Positions 38,042-46,759 of a stretch of 64,000 bases of DNA are shown piece after piece. The stretch lies in contig JAPLQF010000021.1 in NCBI GenBank assembly GCA_026399875.1, positions 124,001-188,000 of the forward strand. The letters run 5' to 3'. Source of the DNA: Burkholderiales bacterium (GTDB lineage: Bacteria; Pseudomonadota; Gammaproteobacteria; Burkholderiales; Burkholderiaceae_E). A program made the translations under genes and the position numbers. Below the pieces are notes generated by a model. The model made no database searches. It saw nothing but the letters and a program-made list of their open reading frames with translations, and had not been told where the DNA came from. Numbering within the stretch: position 1 is the first letter of the stretch; each line of letters starts with the position of its first letter.

Positions 38042-38057
38042 GTCAGTTTCCTTGGTG

Positions 38058-39620
38058 TCATCGGGCAAGCAGCTTCATGGTCTGCCATCCAATCAGTGCG
38101 CCAAACAGCAGCAGATAGAGCAGTGTAGTGGTCGAGAAGGTCAGCACCGCTTTGCGATTGCGAGCGCGGCTGAGCGGGTCGATCAGCAGCGAGACCGAAC
38201 CCAGCAGCGGAATGCCGGTGTAAGCGCGCAGGCTGCGGCCGTCGAAGAATGTGGGCTTCAACTGATTAAGGAGGAAGGCAACGCCCAAGCCGGCTGCAAT
38301 TGATGCGAGCAGAGCACCTGTGAGAAAGACAGGTCGATTAGGAAAAACCGGCTGAGGCGCAACACGCGGCGGGTCGATCACGCGAAACTCGCCAATCCCG
38401 GATTTTGATTCCATGTCACCTGACATTGCTGCCGATTCGCGCCTGGTAACGAGTGAGTCGTAGTTCTTCTTGTTGATCTCGTAGTCGCGGTTGAGTTGAA
38501 CATACTCGGCTTCGATCTTCGGGATGGTCTGAGCTGCGGCCTTTGACTGGGCAAGACGGTTTTCTGCATCCGCCAACTTCGCACGCGCCGAGCCGATCTT
38601 CGATTCGGTCTCTGCCATCGAGATCTTGATGTCCTGATAGACCTTGTTCGGAATCACCGTGGTGTTTCCGCTGCGAGGTGCTACGCCGGATGCGGCTGCC
38701 TTGATCTCGGCGGCCCGCGCGATCTCGAGGTCTTTGAGCACCCGACGCTGGTTTATCACGTCGGGATGTTCTTCTGTGAAACGCAGCGTCAGTTCATCGA
38801 GTTGCTTGCGAACGAACTCGAGACGCTTTTCGGTATCGGTCTGCCCGACCGCAATCAGATTACCCGACGCATCCGATGAGGTGAACGAAGGCTTTTCTTC
38901 AGCTAATTGACGACGGAGTGCCTCGCGGCTGTTCTCGAGCTGCCGCAGTTCCAGGCGAGCAAGATCGAGGTCTTTTTGCGCGTTGCCGGCCATGGTCACG
39001 TAGTCCTCGGCCATGTTGGGCATGACCTGAAGATTGCGGATCTTGAAGTCTTTCAGCGCACTTTCTGCATCGACTAATCGCTTTTGATACATCGCGATCT
39101 GCTCGTCGATGAAGCGTCGGGCCTGGTCGGAGTCACGGCGTTTGTCGCCCAAGTTCGACTCGACGAAAATTGAAAGCAGAGACTGAACCACCTTGCGTGC
39201 TGCCTCGGGGTTTTCATCGCGGTAGGCAACGCTGTAGAGATTGTTGCCACCCGATGGCCTGAAAACGATCTTCTTGATCAGTTCATCAACCATCTTCTCG
39301 CGTTCCTGCGGGCTCTTTGTTTGAAGATCGAGGTCGGACATCCTCACGACCCGCTCGACATTAGGGCGGCTGATGAGGGTGCGCGCCATCATCTGTACTT
39401 GCTGGTCAACATTCGGCTGCACCGCCAGCCCTTCCATCAGAGGCTTGAGGATCGACTGTGTGTCCACAAAAACACGTGCCGTGGCCTCGTATCTGTTGGG
39501 GATGAGCATCACAATCGCGGCACCGAGGGTCCCGAGAACAAGCGTCGTGGCCATCGCGGGCCAGCGCTTGAGCCAGAAAGCCGGCAGCAGTTCGCGGAGC
39601 TTTAGAAAGAGTTCGTTCAT
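38058..39620 (-). CDS. XrtA-associated chain-length determinant (Wzz-like)
   Basis: A 520-residue polysaccharide co-polymerase. One N-terminal membrane segment (about 20-40, TTLVLGTLGAAIVMLI), RYEATARVFVDTQSILKPLM right after it, a long periplasmic coiled coil (for example ARLELRQLENSREALRRQLA), the PxxP-type motif DPPRVAPQPVFPNRP, then a membrane segment (about 425-445) and another near the C-terminus. It fits TIGR03007. It sets EPS chain length together with the tyrosine kinase. The ATG (39620) lies next to the TGA of the export gene (TGACATG). Confidence 0.93.
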   Translation of the reverse strand: MNELFLKLRELLPAFWLKRWPAMATTLVLGTLGAAIVMLIPNRYEATARVFVDTQSILKPLMEGLAVQPNVDQQVQMMARTLISRPNVERVVRMSDLDLQTKSPQEREKMVDELIKKIVFRPSGGNNLYSVAYRDENPEAARKVVQSLLSIFVESNLGDKRRDSDQARRFIDEQIAMYQKRLVDAESALKDFKIRNLQVMPNMAEDYVTMAGNAQKDLDLARLELRQLENSREALRRQLAEEKPSFTSSDASGNLIAVGQTDTEKRLEFVRKQLDELTLRFTEEHPDVINQRRVLKDLEIARAAEIKAAASGVAPRSGNTTVIPNKVYQDIKISMAETESKIGSARAKLADAENRLAQSKAAAQTIPKIEAEYVQLNRDYEINKKNYDSLVTRRESAAMSGDMESKSGIGEFRVIDPPRVAPQPVFPNRPVFLTGALLASIAAGLGVAFLLNQLKPTFFDGRSLRAYTGIPLLGSVSLLIDPLSRARNRKAVLTFSTTTLLYLLLFGALIGWQTMKLLAR

Positions 39621-39621
39621 G

Positions 39622-40239
39622 TCAGAAGTAGCTCTCGGGAATCAGGATGACATCACCGGGCAAGACCTCGACATTGGCCGAGACATCACCGCCTTTGAGC
39701 AGGTCACGCAATCGCACGTTGTACTGCTTGTTGTTTTCTGTCTGGCGAATCAGAGTGGCGCGATTGCCGGCGGCGTTTTCGGTGATGCCGCCGACCAGGA
39801 TCATCACATCGAGCAGGGTCATGCCCTGTTTGTAGTTGATCGCAGCCGGCTTGGCAGCCTGGCCGACCACGCGAACCTGCTCGCTGGCATTGCCCACAAA
39901 ACTCGCCACCGACACGGTGACGCTCGGTTCGCGAACATACTTGGTCAGGCGGCCTTCAATTTCACGCGCCAGATCGGCCGGCGTCTTGCCCAGCGCAACA
40001 ATATCTTCGACCAGCGGCGTGCTGAACTTGCCGTCGGGACGCACCGGCACCGTGGTCGACAGTTCGGGATGGCGCCAGACATTGATATTGAGCGAATCGC
40101 CCGGCCCGATCTGATAGGTGTAGGTGGGTACCGCGGCTTTGGCCGGTGCCGGCGGCAGGCTGGACGTGGCGCAGCCTGCGAGTCCGATGGCTGCGATCAG
40201 GCAGACCAGTGAGCGGGTGAGAAAACCGGAGCGCTTCAT
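39622..40239 (-). CDS. Polysaccharide export lipoprotein (Wza-like)
   Basis: A 205-residue lipoprotein: signal peptide with lipobox IGLAGCATSS (Cys about 23), then the poly_export domain YTYQIGPGDSLNINVWRHPE and TVPVRPDGKFSTPLVEDIVA, GKTPADLAREIEGRLTKYVR, followed by an SLBB domain (VRVVGQAAKPAAINYKQGMT, LLDVMILVGGITENAAGNRA). It matches the exosortase-associated export protein TIGR03027. It is the periplasmic/outer-membrane channel part of EPS export. It starts the run epsE-wzz-kinase-barrel-ATPase after a 245-bp gap that contains a perfect palindrome, so it may have its own promoter. Confidence 0.93.
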   Translation of the reverse strand: MKRSGFLTRSLVCLIAAIGLAGCATSSLPPAPAKAAVPTYTYQIGPGDSLNINVWRHPELSTTVPVRPDGKFSTPLVEDIVALGKTPADLAREIEGRLTKYVREPSVTVSVASFVGNASEQVRVVGQAAKPAAINYKQGMTLLDVMILVGGITENAAGNRATLIRQTENNKQYNVRLRDLLKGGDVSANVEVLPGDVILIPESYF

Positions 40240-40389
40240 CGAATGATTCCTTATGCGGTCGCCAAAGAGGCAGCGGGTCGTTCAGAAACTTTGAGAAAAC
40301 ATCAAACAGCCGGGGAAGCTGCCGCCAAAAACCACCGGTCGACCTTGCACCTTAGCCATTCCCTTTGCAAGACTCCTGAGCCCCTGAAT

Positions 40390-40411
40390 GATCGGTCGAT
40401 TCCGACCGATC
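40390..40411. promoter_or_regulatory. 22-bp perfect palindrome between prsT and export gene
   Basis: GATCGGTCG, ATTC, CGACCGATC: nine-base perfect arms around a four-base loop. It lies 150 bp upstream of the export gene start and 74 bp past the prsT stop, in the only sizeable gap of the core operon (40240-40484). No T-run follows on either strand, so a classical terminator is unlikely; an operator, an RNA hairpin or an attenuator are possible. Confidence 0.6.
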
Positions 40412-40484
40412 GGCGAGGGACATTGTCACGATGACCATGTTGCAGAAATGACCTATTGTGTGGCTTACCTCGGTGCTTCAGGCC

Positions 40485-43298
40485 TTAAAGCTTGGCTGCC
40501 AGCTCGCCGGCTGCCTTGGCGTTTGCCGACTCCGGAAAATCTTTTATCAGAGCCTCGGCCGCCGACTTCGCCGCAGCCTTGTCACCCGACTTTGCCAGGG
40601 CCTGCACATAGTGCAGCCGGATGTCGGCCGCCTTGGGTGCCAGCGAGGTCGCCTGCTTGAGCAGCTCGACTGCGCGTTGCGTATCGCCCTTGTCCAGCAG
40701 CACCAGCGCCAGTGTGTCGATCACCGGAGCGGCCTGCGGCGCTTTGGCGAAGGCATCTTCCGCATATTTGACCGCTCTTGGGTCTTTCAACTGGTAATAG
40801 CACCAGGCCAGGTTGTTGATCGCCGGCACGAAGTTGGGGCTGGTGGCCAGCACCGACTCATAAAGCTCAGCCGCCGCCTTCCATTGCTGCGCGGCCAGCA
40901 CCTGATCACCGGCATACATCTTCAGCTGGTTATCGTTGGGCGCGGCTTTCAGGCCCTCGCGCAGCGCTGCATCGGCTTCAGCCTTGCGCCCGCCTTCGCT
41001 GAGCGAATTGTGCAGCTTCATTACCAGAACTGGTGTGCGCTCGACGGCGATCGCTTTGCGATAGGCGCCGGCAGCATCGAGCCATTTCTTGTCGGATGCC
41101 AGCAGATCGCCTTCGAGCGAAAGACCGGCCGGGCTGTTGGGCAGCTCCTTTTGCAGGGTCTTGGCGATCTTCTCGGCGTCTTCCTTGCGGCCTTCTTTGA
41201 GCAGCATCGCGGCCATGCCGAACTGCGGCTCGGTCGCCTTGCGATCGAGTTCAGCGGCGGCCCGAAAACTCGCCAGCGCGCCGCTGGTATCGCCCAGCCC
41301 GGCTTTGATCTCGCCAAGCCTCATCTGCACCGCGACCGATTTCGGATACATGCGCACGATCTTCTCGAAGGTCTCGATCGCCTGCTGCTTGTCGTCGGCG
41401 CGCAGATATAGCGTGCCCAGCGCGTCGAGCAACTGGGCGTTCTCGGGCTGCTGCGCCAGGGCCTGCTGCACCAGCGGAATCGCGTCTTTCGGCTTGCCTA
41501 TCTGGACCTGCTGCTGCGCAAGTGCCAACAGCGGCTCGATGGCGGCGGGGTCAGCAGCCTGCGCCTTTTTGAGCAGCGCGGTCACATCCTCTGCCTTGGC
41601 GCCGGTGCGCGCCATCAATTGCGACAACGCAACCATCGCCTGCACATTCTTCGGGTCGCGCTCGACCAGCGCTTCGAAGCGCTTCCTGGCGGCATCCGGC
41701 TTCTTGTCGTTCAGATCGAGTTGCGCGAGATTGGCCACCGCCGGGAAAAACTTGGGATCGATTTTTTCGGCGGCCTCGAAGCTTGCGCGGGCGCCGGCCA
41801 CATCACCCTTTGCCAGCAGCACCGTGCCACGCAGATTGGCCGCCAGCGGCTTGTCGGGCTGCTTCTTCTCAAGCCCCTCGATCGCCTTGAGCGCCTCATC
41901 GTATTGCTTGGCCCGCAGCCGCTCGGTGATCAGGGCGAGGTCTGCCTGGGTCGAGCTGGTATCCAGGCTGACCGCGGTCTGAAGTTCGCTGAAACCCGAT
42001 TCGATCTTGCCTGACGAGATCTCGGCCAGGCCCAGCACCGTGCGCTTGGTGGCATCCTTCGGGTCGAGCGCGGTGGCACGGGCCAGATAGTCGGTGGCGG
42101 CCTTCAGGTCGTTGCGACGCATCGACGCTTCGCCCGCGATGCCCAGCAGCACCGGGTCTTCAATGCCCTTGTCGATTGGCACCTTGGCGACCTGCACTGC
42201 ACGCTCGAAGTCGCCGCGCCGCAGATAGACCGCCGACAGCAGACGCGCACCCTGCAGCGAATTGGGCGCTCGCTGTGCGACCTGCCTGGCATAACTCTCG
42301 GCCTGCTCCATCGAGTTTTGCGATAGCGCAATATTGGCGGCAAGCGCCAATGCCGGAAGGAACTCGGGATTGACCTTGAGCACCTGCCCAATGGCCGCCG
42401 AGGCGGAGTCGAGCTTGTTCTGACGAAAGTCGAGCAGGGCCTTGAAATACTGCGCAATTGGCAGATTGGGCGCGATTTTCGTGAGCTCGGCGAGCTGCGA
42501 TTCGGCGGCGGTGAACTCCTTCTGATCGGTGAGCAGCGAGATCAGCTTGATGCGTGGCGTGATGCTTCGCGGATCAGCCTCGATTGCTTTCTCGAGCGTC
42601 GTGCGTCCGCCGGCGATGTCGCCTTGGGCAATCTGCAGGTCGGCCTTGAGCAGCAGGCCGTCAGGCAAAGCCGGTGCTTTGGCAAGCACTGCATCGATGG
42701 CAGTGCTGGCGCCGGCCAGGTCACCATTGCCGGCCTGCAGCTGGATCAGCGCGATCTGCGGCGGAAAGTAGTCGGCCTTCAACTGCACCGCCTCTTTGAA
42801 TGCTGCCGTGGCGCGCTTGTTGTCGCCGTCGCCGGCATAAGCCCGGCCCGACCAGTAAGCCACCGCCGCCCTGCCTTCGGGCTGCGTGACCGGATACTTC
42901 GCCGCGGCCTCGAGAGCCTGCTTGCCTTCTTCCATCGAGATCAGGGCGTCCATCAGGCCGGGCAGGGCGCGTTCGGGCGCGATCTTGAGTTCAAGCGCCC
43001 GGCGAAACTCTTTCTCGGCCGAGCGCGGATCGCGGTTGGACAGATACAGATCGGCCAGCAGGGCGCGGGCTTCGGCATTGTCAGGATCTTTTTGCAGCGC
43101 GTTTTTCAGGTGAATCTCGGCCGCCTTGAGGTCCTTTTGCTGGATCGATGTCTTGGCCTTGTCGAGCAGCGCTGATGGGCTGTCCTGGCAGCCGACCAGC
43201 AGGGTGGTGGCAACCGCTGCCGACAGCAGGGCTGCCGTCAAACGGCTCAGTCTGGCAGGCGTCTTGCGCGCAGCGGATCGTGTGATCGACAGGGTCAT
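40485..43298 (-). CDS. prsT: PrsT: TPR-repeat lipoprotein of PEP-CTERM EPS systems
   Basis: A 937-residue lipoprotein. Signal: RLTAALLSAAVATTLLVGCQ, lipobox LVGC (Cys about 37). The rest is one long array of tetratricopeptide repeats (for example AEARALLADLYLSNRDPRSA, KKPDAARKRFEALVERDPKN, YRKAIAVERTPVLVMKLHNS), about two dozen units. It matches the PrsT family (TIGR02917). It is likely a periplasmic/outer-membrane scaffold for EPS assembly or protein sorting. The start at ATG 43298 is set by GGAG nine bases upstream; the longer frame overlaps the preceding gene's flank without reason. It follows prsR by 40 bp. Confidence 0.93.
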   Translation of the reverse strand: MTLSITRSAARKTPARLSRLTAALLSAAVATTLLVGCQDSPSALLDKAKTSIQQKDLKAAEIHLKNALQKDPDNAEARALLADLYLSNRDPRSAEKEFRRALELKIAPERALPGLMDALISMEEGKQALEAAAKYPVTQPEGRAAVAYWSGRAYAGDGDNKRATAAFKEAVQLKADYFPPQIALIQLQAGNGDLAGASTAIDAVLAKAPALPDGLLLKADLQIAQGDIAGGRTTLEKAIEADPRSITPRIKLISLLTDQKEFTAAESQLAELTKIAPNLPIAQYFKALLDFRQNKLDSASAAIGQVLKVNPEFLPALALAANIALSQNSMEQAESYARQVAQRAPNSLQGARLLSAVYLRRGDFERAVQVAKVPIDKGIEDPVLLGIAGEASMRRNDLKAATDYLARATALDPKDATKRTVLGLAEISSGKIESGFSELQTAVSLDTSSTQADLALITERLRAKQYDEALKAIEGLEKKQPDKPLAANLRGTVLLAKGDVAGARASFEAAEKIDPKFFPAVANLAQLDLNDKKPDAARKRFEALVERDPKNVQAMVALSQLMARTGAKAEDVTALLKKAQAADPAAIEPLLALAQQQVQIGKPKDAIPLVQQALAQQPENAQLLDALGTLYLRADDKQQAIETFEKIVRMYPKSVAVQMRLGEIKAGLGDTSGALASFRAAAELDRKATEPQFGMAAMLLKEGRKEDAEKIAKTLQKELPNSPAGLSLEGDLLASDKKWLDAAGAYRKAIAVERTPVLVMKLHNSLSEGGRKAEADAALREGLKAAPNDNQLKMYAGDQVLAAQQWKAAAELYESVLATSPNFVPAINNLAWCYYQLKDPRAVKYAEDAFAKAPQAAPVIDTLALVLLDKGDTQRAVELLKQATSLAPKAADIRLHYVQALAKSGDKAAAKSAAEALIKDFPESANAKAAGELAAKL

Positions 43299-43338
43299 GG
43301 TGGATGTCTCCGGGTGTGGCAGCGGTGCAGTCAGTGGT

Positions 43339-44688
43339 TTAGCGAAGGCCAAGGCGCGCCATCATGTCGTAGAGGGTCGGGCGGCTGATACCGAGCAATT
43401 CGGCGGTTTTGAGCACATTGCCGTCGCAGCGGGCGAGGGTCTTGAGAATCGCCTGCTTGTCGGCATCGTCGCGGATCTGCTTGAGATTGAGTGCCGGCAT
43501 CTCGTCGGGAGCGGTCAGACCGAGGTCGTCGGCAGAGATGCTCAGCTCGTCAGCCATGATGACCGCGCGCTTGATCGCGTTTTCAAGCTCGCGCACATTG
43601 CCCGGCCACGGGTGCGCCTCGATCGCGTTGAGTGCTTCGTCGCTGAGCGTGAGGTCGACGCGACCGTTGGCCTGCGCAAAGCGCTGCACGAAGGCATGGG
43701 CCAGCAGGCTGACATCGCCAGAACGTTCGCGCAGCGGCGGAATGCTGACGATCATCTCGGTGAGGCGATAGAAGAGGTCTTCACGAAACGCACCTTCAAC
43801 GATGCGCTCGCGCAGATTGCGGTGCGTGGCGCAGATCACCCGTACATCTACCGCGATTTCCTGGCGCCCGCCGACCCGCTCGATGACCCGTTCCTGCAAG
43901 AAGCGCAGCAGCTTGGCCTGAAGGGCCATCGGCAGGTCACCGATCTCGTCCAGGAACAGCGTGCCCTGATTGGCGAGTTCGATCTTCCCAGGGGTCTGTT
44001 TGGAAGCGCCTGTGAACGCCCCTTTTTCATAGCCGAAGAGCTCGGATTCGAGCAGCGCATCCGGAATCGCCGCGCAGTTGATGGCCACGAAGCGCTTGTC
44101 GGCGCGTGCAGAGCCATTGTGAAGGGCGCGGGCCAGCACTTCCTTGCCGGTGCCGGAGTCGCCCAGCAGCATGACCGTGGCCTGGGTCGGGGCCAGACGT
44201 TCGATCTGGCGACAGATCTTGAGCATGCCCGGGTCGCGGGTGATCAGGCCGGTAAATCCCTCCCCGAGTTGCGACTGGCGCAGCAGTCGGTTCTCGTGTT
44301 CGAGATCAGCGACCCGAAAGGCGCGGGCAATCACCAGCCCCAGGATGTCGGGCTCGAAGGGCTTGGCAAAAAAATCATAGGCACCGATGCCGATGGCGCG
44401 CACCGCATTCGACCGATCGTTCTGGCCGGTGAGCGCGATCACCTTGGTGGTCGGCGCGATCGCCATCACCGACTCAAGAATGCGAAAGCCCTGCTCGGTA
44501 GTGTCGGGTGTGGGTGGCAGGCCAAGGTCGAGCGTCATCACCCGCGGCTCGCTGCGGCGAACCGCGGCAATCGCGCTGTCGTGATCGTCGGCAAAGACGA
44601 TCTCGTACTGATCGAAGCTCCAGCGCATCTGCTTTTGCAGACCCTTGTCGTCTTCGACCACCAGCAGGACCGGGCGCTCATCGGACAT
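43339..44688 (-). CDS. prsR: PrsR: sigma54-dependent response regulator
   Basis: A 449-residue NtrC-type activator. The receiver domain (1-120) has VLLVVEDDKGLQKQM and the phospho-acceptor Asp in VMTLDLGLPP. The AAA+ domain has Walker A LLGDSGTGKEVLARAL, the sigma54-contact loop GYEKGAFTGASKQ, Walker B TLFLDEIGDLPMALQAKLLR and the R-finger region. The C-terminal Fis-type HTH is NVLKTAELLGISRPTLYDMM. It matches TIGR02915. With PrsK it should activate RpoN promoters of EPS and PEP-CTERM genes. The ATG (44688) overlaps the prsK stop by 11 bases. Confidence 0.95.
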   Translation of the reverse strand: MSDERPVLLVVEDDKGLQKQMRWSFDQYEIVFADDHDSAIAAVRRSEPRVMTLDLGLPPTPDTTEQGFRILESVMAIAPTTKVIALTGQNDRSNAVRAIGIGAYDFFAKPFEPDILGLVIARAFRVADLEHENRLLRQSQLGEGFTGLITRDPGMLKICRQIERLAPTQATVMLLGDSGTGKEVLARALHNGSARADKRFVAINCAAIPDALLESELFGYEKGAFTGASKQTPGKIELANQGTLFLDEIGDLPMALQAKLLRFLQERVIERVGGRQEIAVDVRVICATHRNLRERIVEGAFREDLFYRLTEMIVSIPPLRERSGDVSLLAHAFVQRFAQANGRVDLTLSDEALNAIEAHPWPGNVRELENAIKRAVIMADELSISADDLGLTAPDEMPALNLKQIRDDADKQAILKTLARCDGNVLKTAELLGISRPTLYDMMARLGLR

Positions 44689-46759
44689 CGGCGGTCCTCT
44701 CTGGGCTTGTCGTGCTCGTCTCGCCATGCACCGGCAGGCGGATCGAAAAGCAGCTGCCACCGCCCTCGGTGCTGGTGACGGCCAGCGACCCGCCGATCTC
44801 GCGGATGTACTCGCGGCTCTCGAAGGCACCGATCCCCATGCCATGCTCCTTGGTCGAGCTGAAAGGCTTGAAGAGCTGGTTGTCGATGAACTCGCGGCTC
44901 ATGCCGGCGCCGGTGTCGATCACATTGACCAGCACGTCCCGGCCATCGCGCCCGGCCTCGATTCGCACCGATCCGCTCGAGGGTGTGGCTTCGATCGCGT
45001 TCTGGACGAGATGGCCGATCACCCGCTCCAGGCGGTCGCGATGGGCGACGACCAGCAGGTCTTTGGCGGACTCGGAAACAGTCAGCTCAGGTTGCAAGGC
45101 AATTCCTCGTTTCGATTCGACGGCCTCAGCGAGCACTTCGGCCAGCATCAGCGGCGCGGGCTGCTCGATCGGCTTGGTGCCGACTCGCAATTGCATCAGC
45201 AGACCCTGCATGCGGTCGAGGACATTCTCGACGGTTTCGAGCATATCGCGTTGAAATTCAGGGTTGTCGCGGTGCCGGGCGGCGTTCTTGAGCAACAGTG
45301 AGAGCTGGGCAACCAGATTCTTGAGGTCATGGACGACAAAGGCACTCATCCGGTTGAATGAGTCGAACTGGCGGGCCTGCACGAGTTTTTCGACCGCCTG
45401 ACTCACCGCAAGATAACCGGCCACCTGGCGCCCGGCAGCCTTGAGCACGTCGCGCACTTCCCAGTCGAGGGGAATGCTTGCCGCCGGTCGCTGCAGCTGG
45501 GCAATGCCGATCAGCTCGTCATTGAGTTCGAGGGGCACGATCAGCCAGGCTTGTGGATCATCGGTGAGCCAGGCGGGCAGCGTCAGACCCTGATAACGCT
45601 CGGGCAGCTTGCGCCATTCGGGCACATCAATGATCCATTGGCGCTCGGCCAGAAACCGTGGCAGGGGGTCGTCGGCCGCGATCGGCTCGCGCACCGTGAG
45701 ATCACGGCGGGCATCACACACCCAGTTGCCCTGCTCGGTGCGCAGCCAAAGCGCGCTTGCCTGGCACTCGACCAGGCCTGCCAGACCCTGCAGGGCGCGG
45801 TAGGACAGGGTGCTGTCGGCGGTGCCGGGTTGCTCCGAGCGGGCGACCAGATCGGTGAGTTTGAGCCACTCGGTGCGGTAGTCATAGCGATAGGTGAAAA
45901 AGTGCTTGGCCAGCATCACCCGCATCTGGGCGCGCAGCCTGCCCGAGGCCGCCAGTGCAATGACACCGACCACCGCCGCAAACACCACCACCAGCTGGGC
46001 GACACCGCCCCATTCGCCACCGAAATAACGCAGGCCATAGCCGATCGCCGAGACCGCCAGCAAAAAGAGGCCCGAGGCCAGCAGGGTCGCCGAATGAAAG
46101 ACGATTTTGCGTGACAGTCGCATCGCCAGGGGCGAATCGCCGGCCCGCGCGGCGGTGACCGCAATCAGCGGCACCATCAGCGCATTGGCATAGCCGCGCG
46201 CGACAAACCAGCCAGACTCGAAGCGACCGAAGAGCAGGGCGTCGCTGTAGAGCACCACGTCGAAGCCAAAGAGAGCCAGCAGCGCGAGGCAAAGAAACTT
46301 GATCGACCAGCGTTGCCCGTCGGGCAGATTGCGATAGAGCTGCTCAAGGCAGACCAGAACCAGAACCGAGGCGAGCAGACCGGTGCCGAAGCGCTCCTGA
46401 GGGCCGAGATGAAAGAGTGAAGAAGCGAACTGCGCGGCGGCGATCACGATCGCAAGCGACGTTCCGATCACCAGCTGGGTCGGGCTGATCTGCCTGCGTA
46501 GAACCGCGATCATGAAGCCGGTCCAGGCCAGTGGTCGCAGTGCCTCGGCCAGATGCAGCAGTTCGGGGATCGGCGCGTGAGAGGTGGTGGCCATGGCCAT
46601 CATCGCCGCCCACACGACTTGAACGCCACAGGCTGCGATCAGCAGGGGGCCGAGCGACAGCCAGCTTTTGCGAAGGATGAGCAGGACGGCGAGGCCGACC
46701 CAGGCAAGCGCCGCCGCGCCGTAACCGAGAAATCCCGCTGATGCAGCAGCCTCGCTCAG
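44678..46759 (-). CDS. prsK: PrsK: membrane sensor histidine kinase (probable CTG start)
   Basis: A 693-residue kinase if begun at a CTG (46757-46759) that overlaps the TGA of the preceding gene (CTGA) and has AAGGG 7 bases upstream. The coding frame upstream of the first ATG/GTG/TTG (GTG 46615) clearly continues the family's N-terminus (GFLGYGAAALAWVGLAVLLI, LGPLLIAACGVQVVW), and the total length fits PrsK (TIGR02916). Layout: several membrane segments to about residue 290, a GAF-like sensor part (QASALWLRTEQGNWVCDARR), HisKA-like FVVHDLKNLVAQLSLLL with the phospho-His, then HATPase (VQNAIEATPSSGSV, DTGAGMSREFIDN, GMGIGAFESREYI). It phosphorylates PrsR. Signal unknown. From GTG 46615 it would lose about 48 residues including the first membrane segment. 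Confidence 0.9.
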   Translation of the reverse strand: MSEAAASAGFLGYGAAALAWVGLAVLLILRKSWLSLGPLLIAACGVQVVWAAMMAMATTSHAPIPELLHLAEALRPLAWTGFMIAVLRRQISPTQLVIGTSLAIVIAAAQFASSLFHLGPQERFGTGLLASVLVLVCLEQLYRNLPDGQRWSIKFLCLALLALFGFDVVLYSDALLFGRFESGWFVARGYANALMVPLIAVTAARAGDSPLAMRLSRKIVFHSATLLASGLFLLAVSAIGYGLRYFGGEWGGVAQLVVVFAAVVGVIALAASGRLRAQMRVMLAKHFFTYRYDYRTEWLKLTDLVARSEQPGTADSTLSYRALQGLAGLVECQASALWLRTEQGNWVCDARRDLTVREPIAADDPLPRFLAERQWIIDVPEWRKLPERYQGLTLPAWLTDDPQAWLIVPLELNDELIGIAQLQRPAASIPLDWEVRDVLKAAGRQVAGYLAVSQAVEKLVQARQFDSFNRMSAFVVHDLKNLVAQLSLLLKNAARHRDNPEFQRDMLETVENVLDRMQGLLMQLRVGTKPIEQPAPLMLAEVLAEAVESKRGIALQPELTVSESAKDLLVVAHRDRLERVIGHLVQNAIEATPSSGSVRIEAGRDGRDVLVNVIDTGAGMSREFIDNQLFKPFSSTKEHGMGIGAFESREYIREIGGSLAVTSTEGGGSCFSIRLPVHGETSTTSPERTADVR

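Noticed and set aside
43126-44778. Long plus-strand frame opposite prsR/prsT
   Set aside because: Antisense shadow; PrsR and PrsT motifs are complete on the minus strand.
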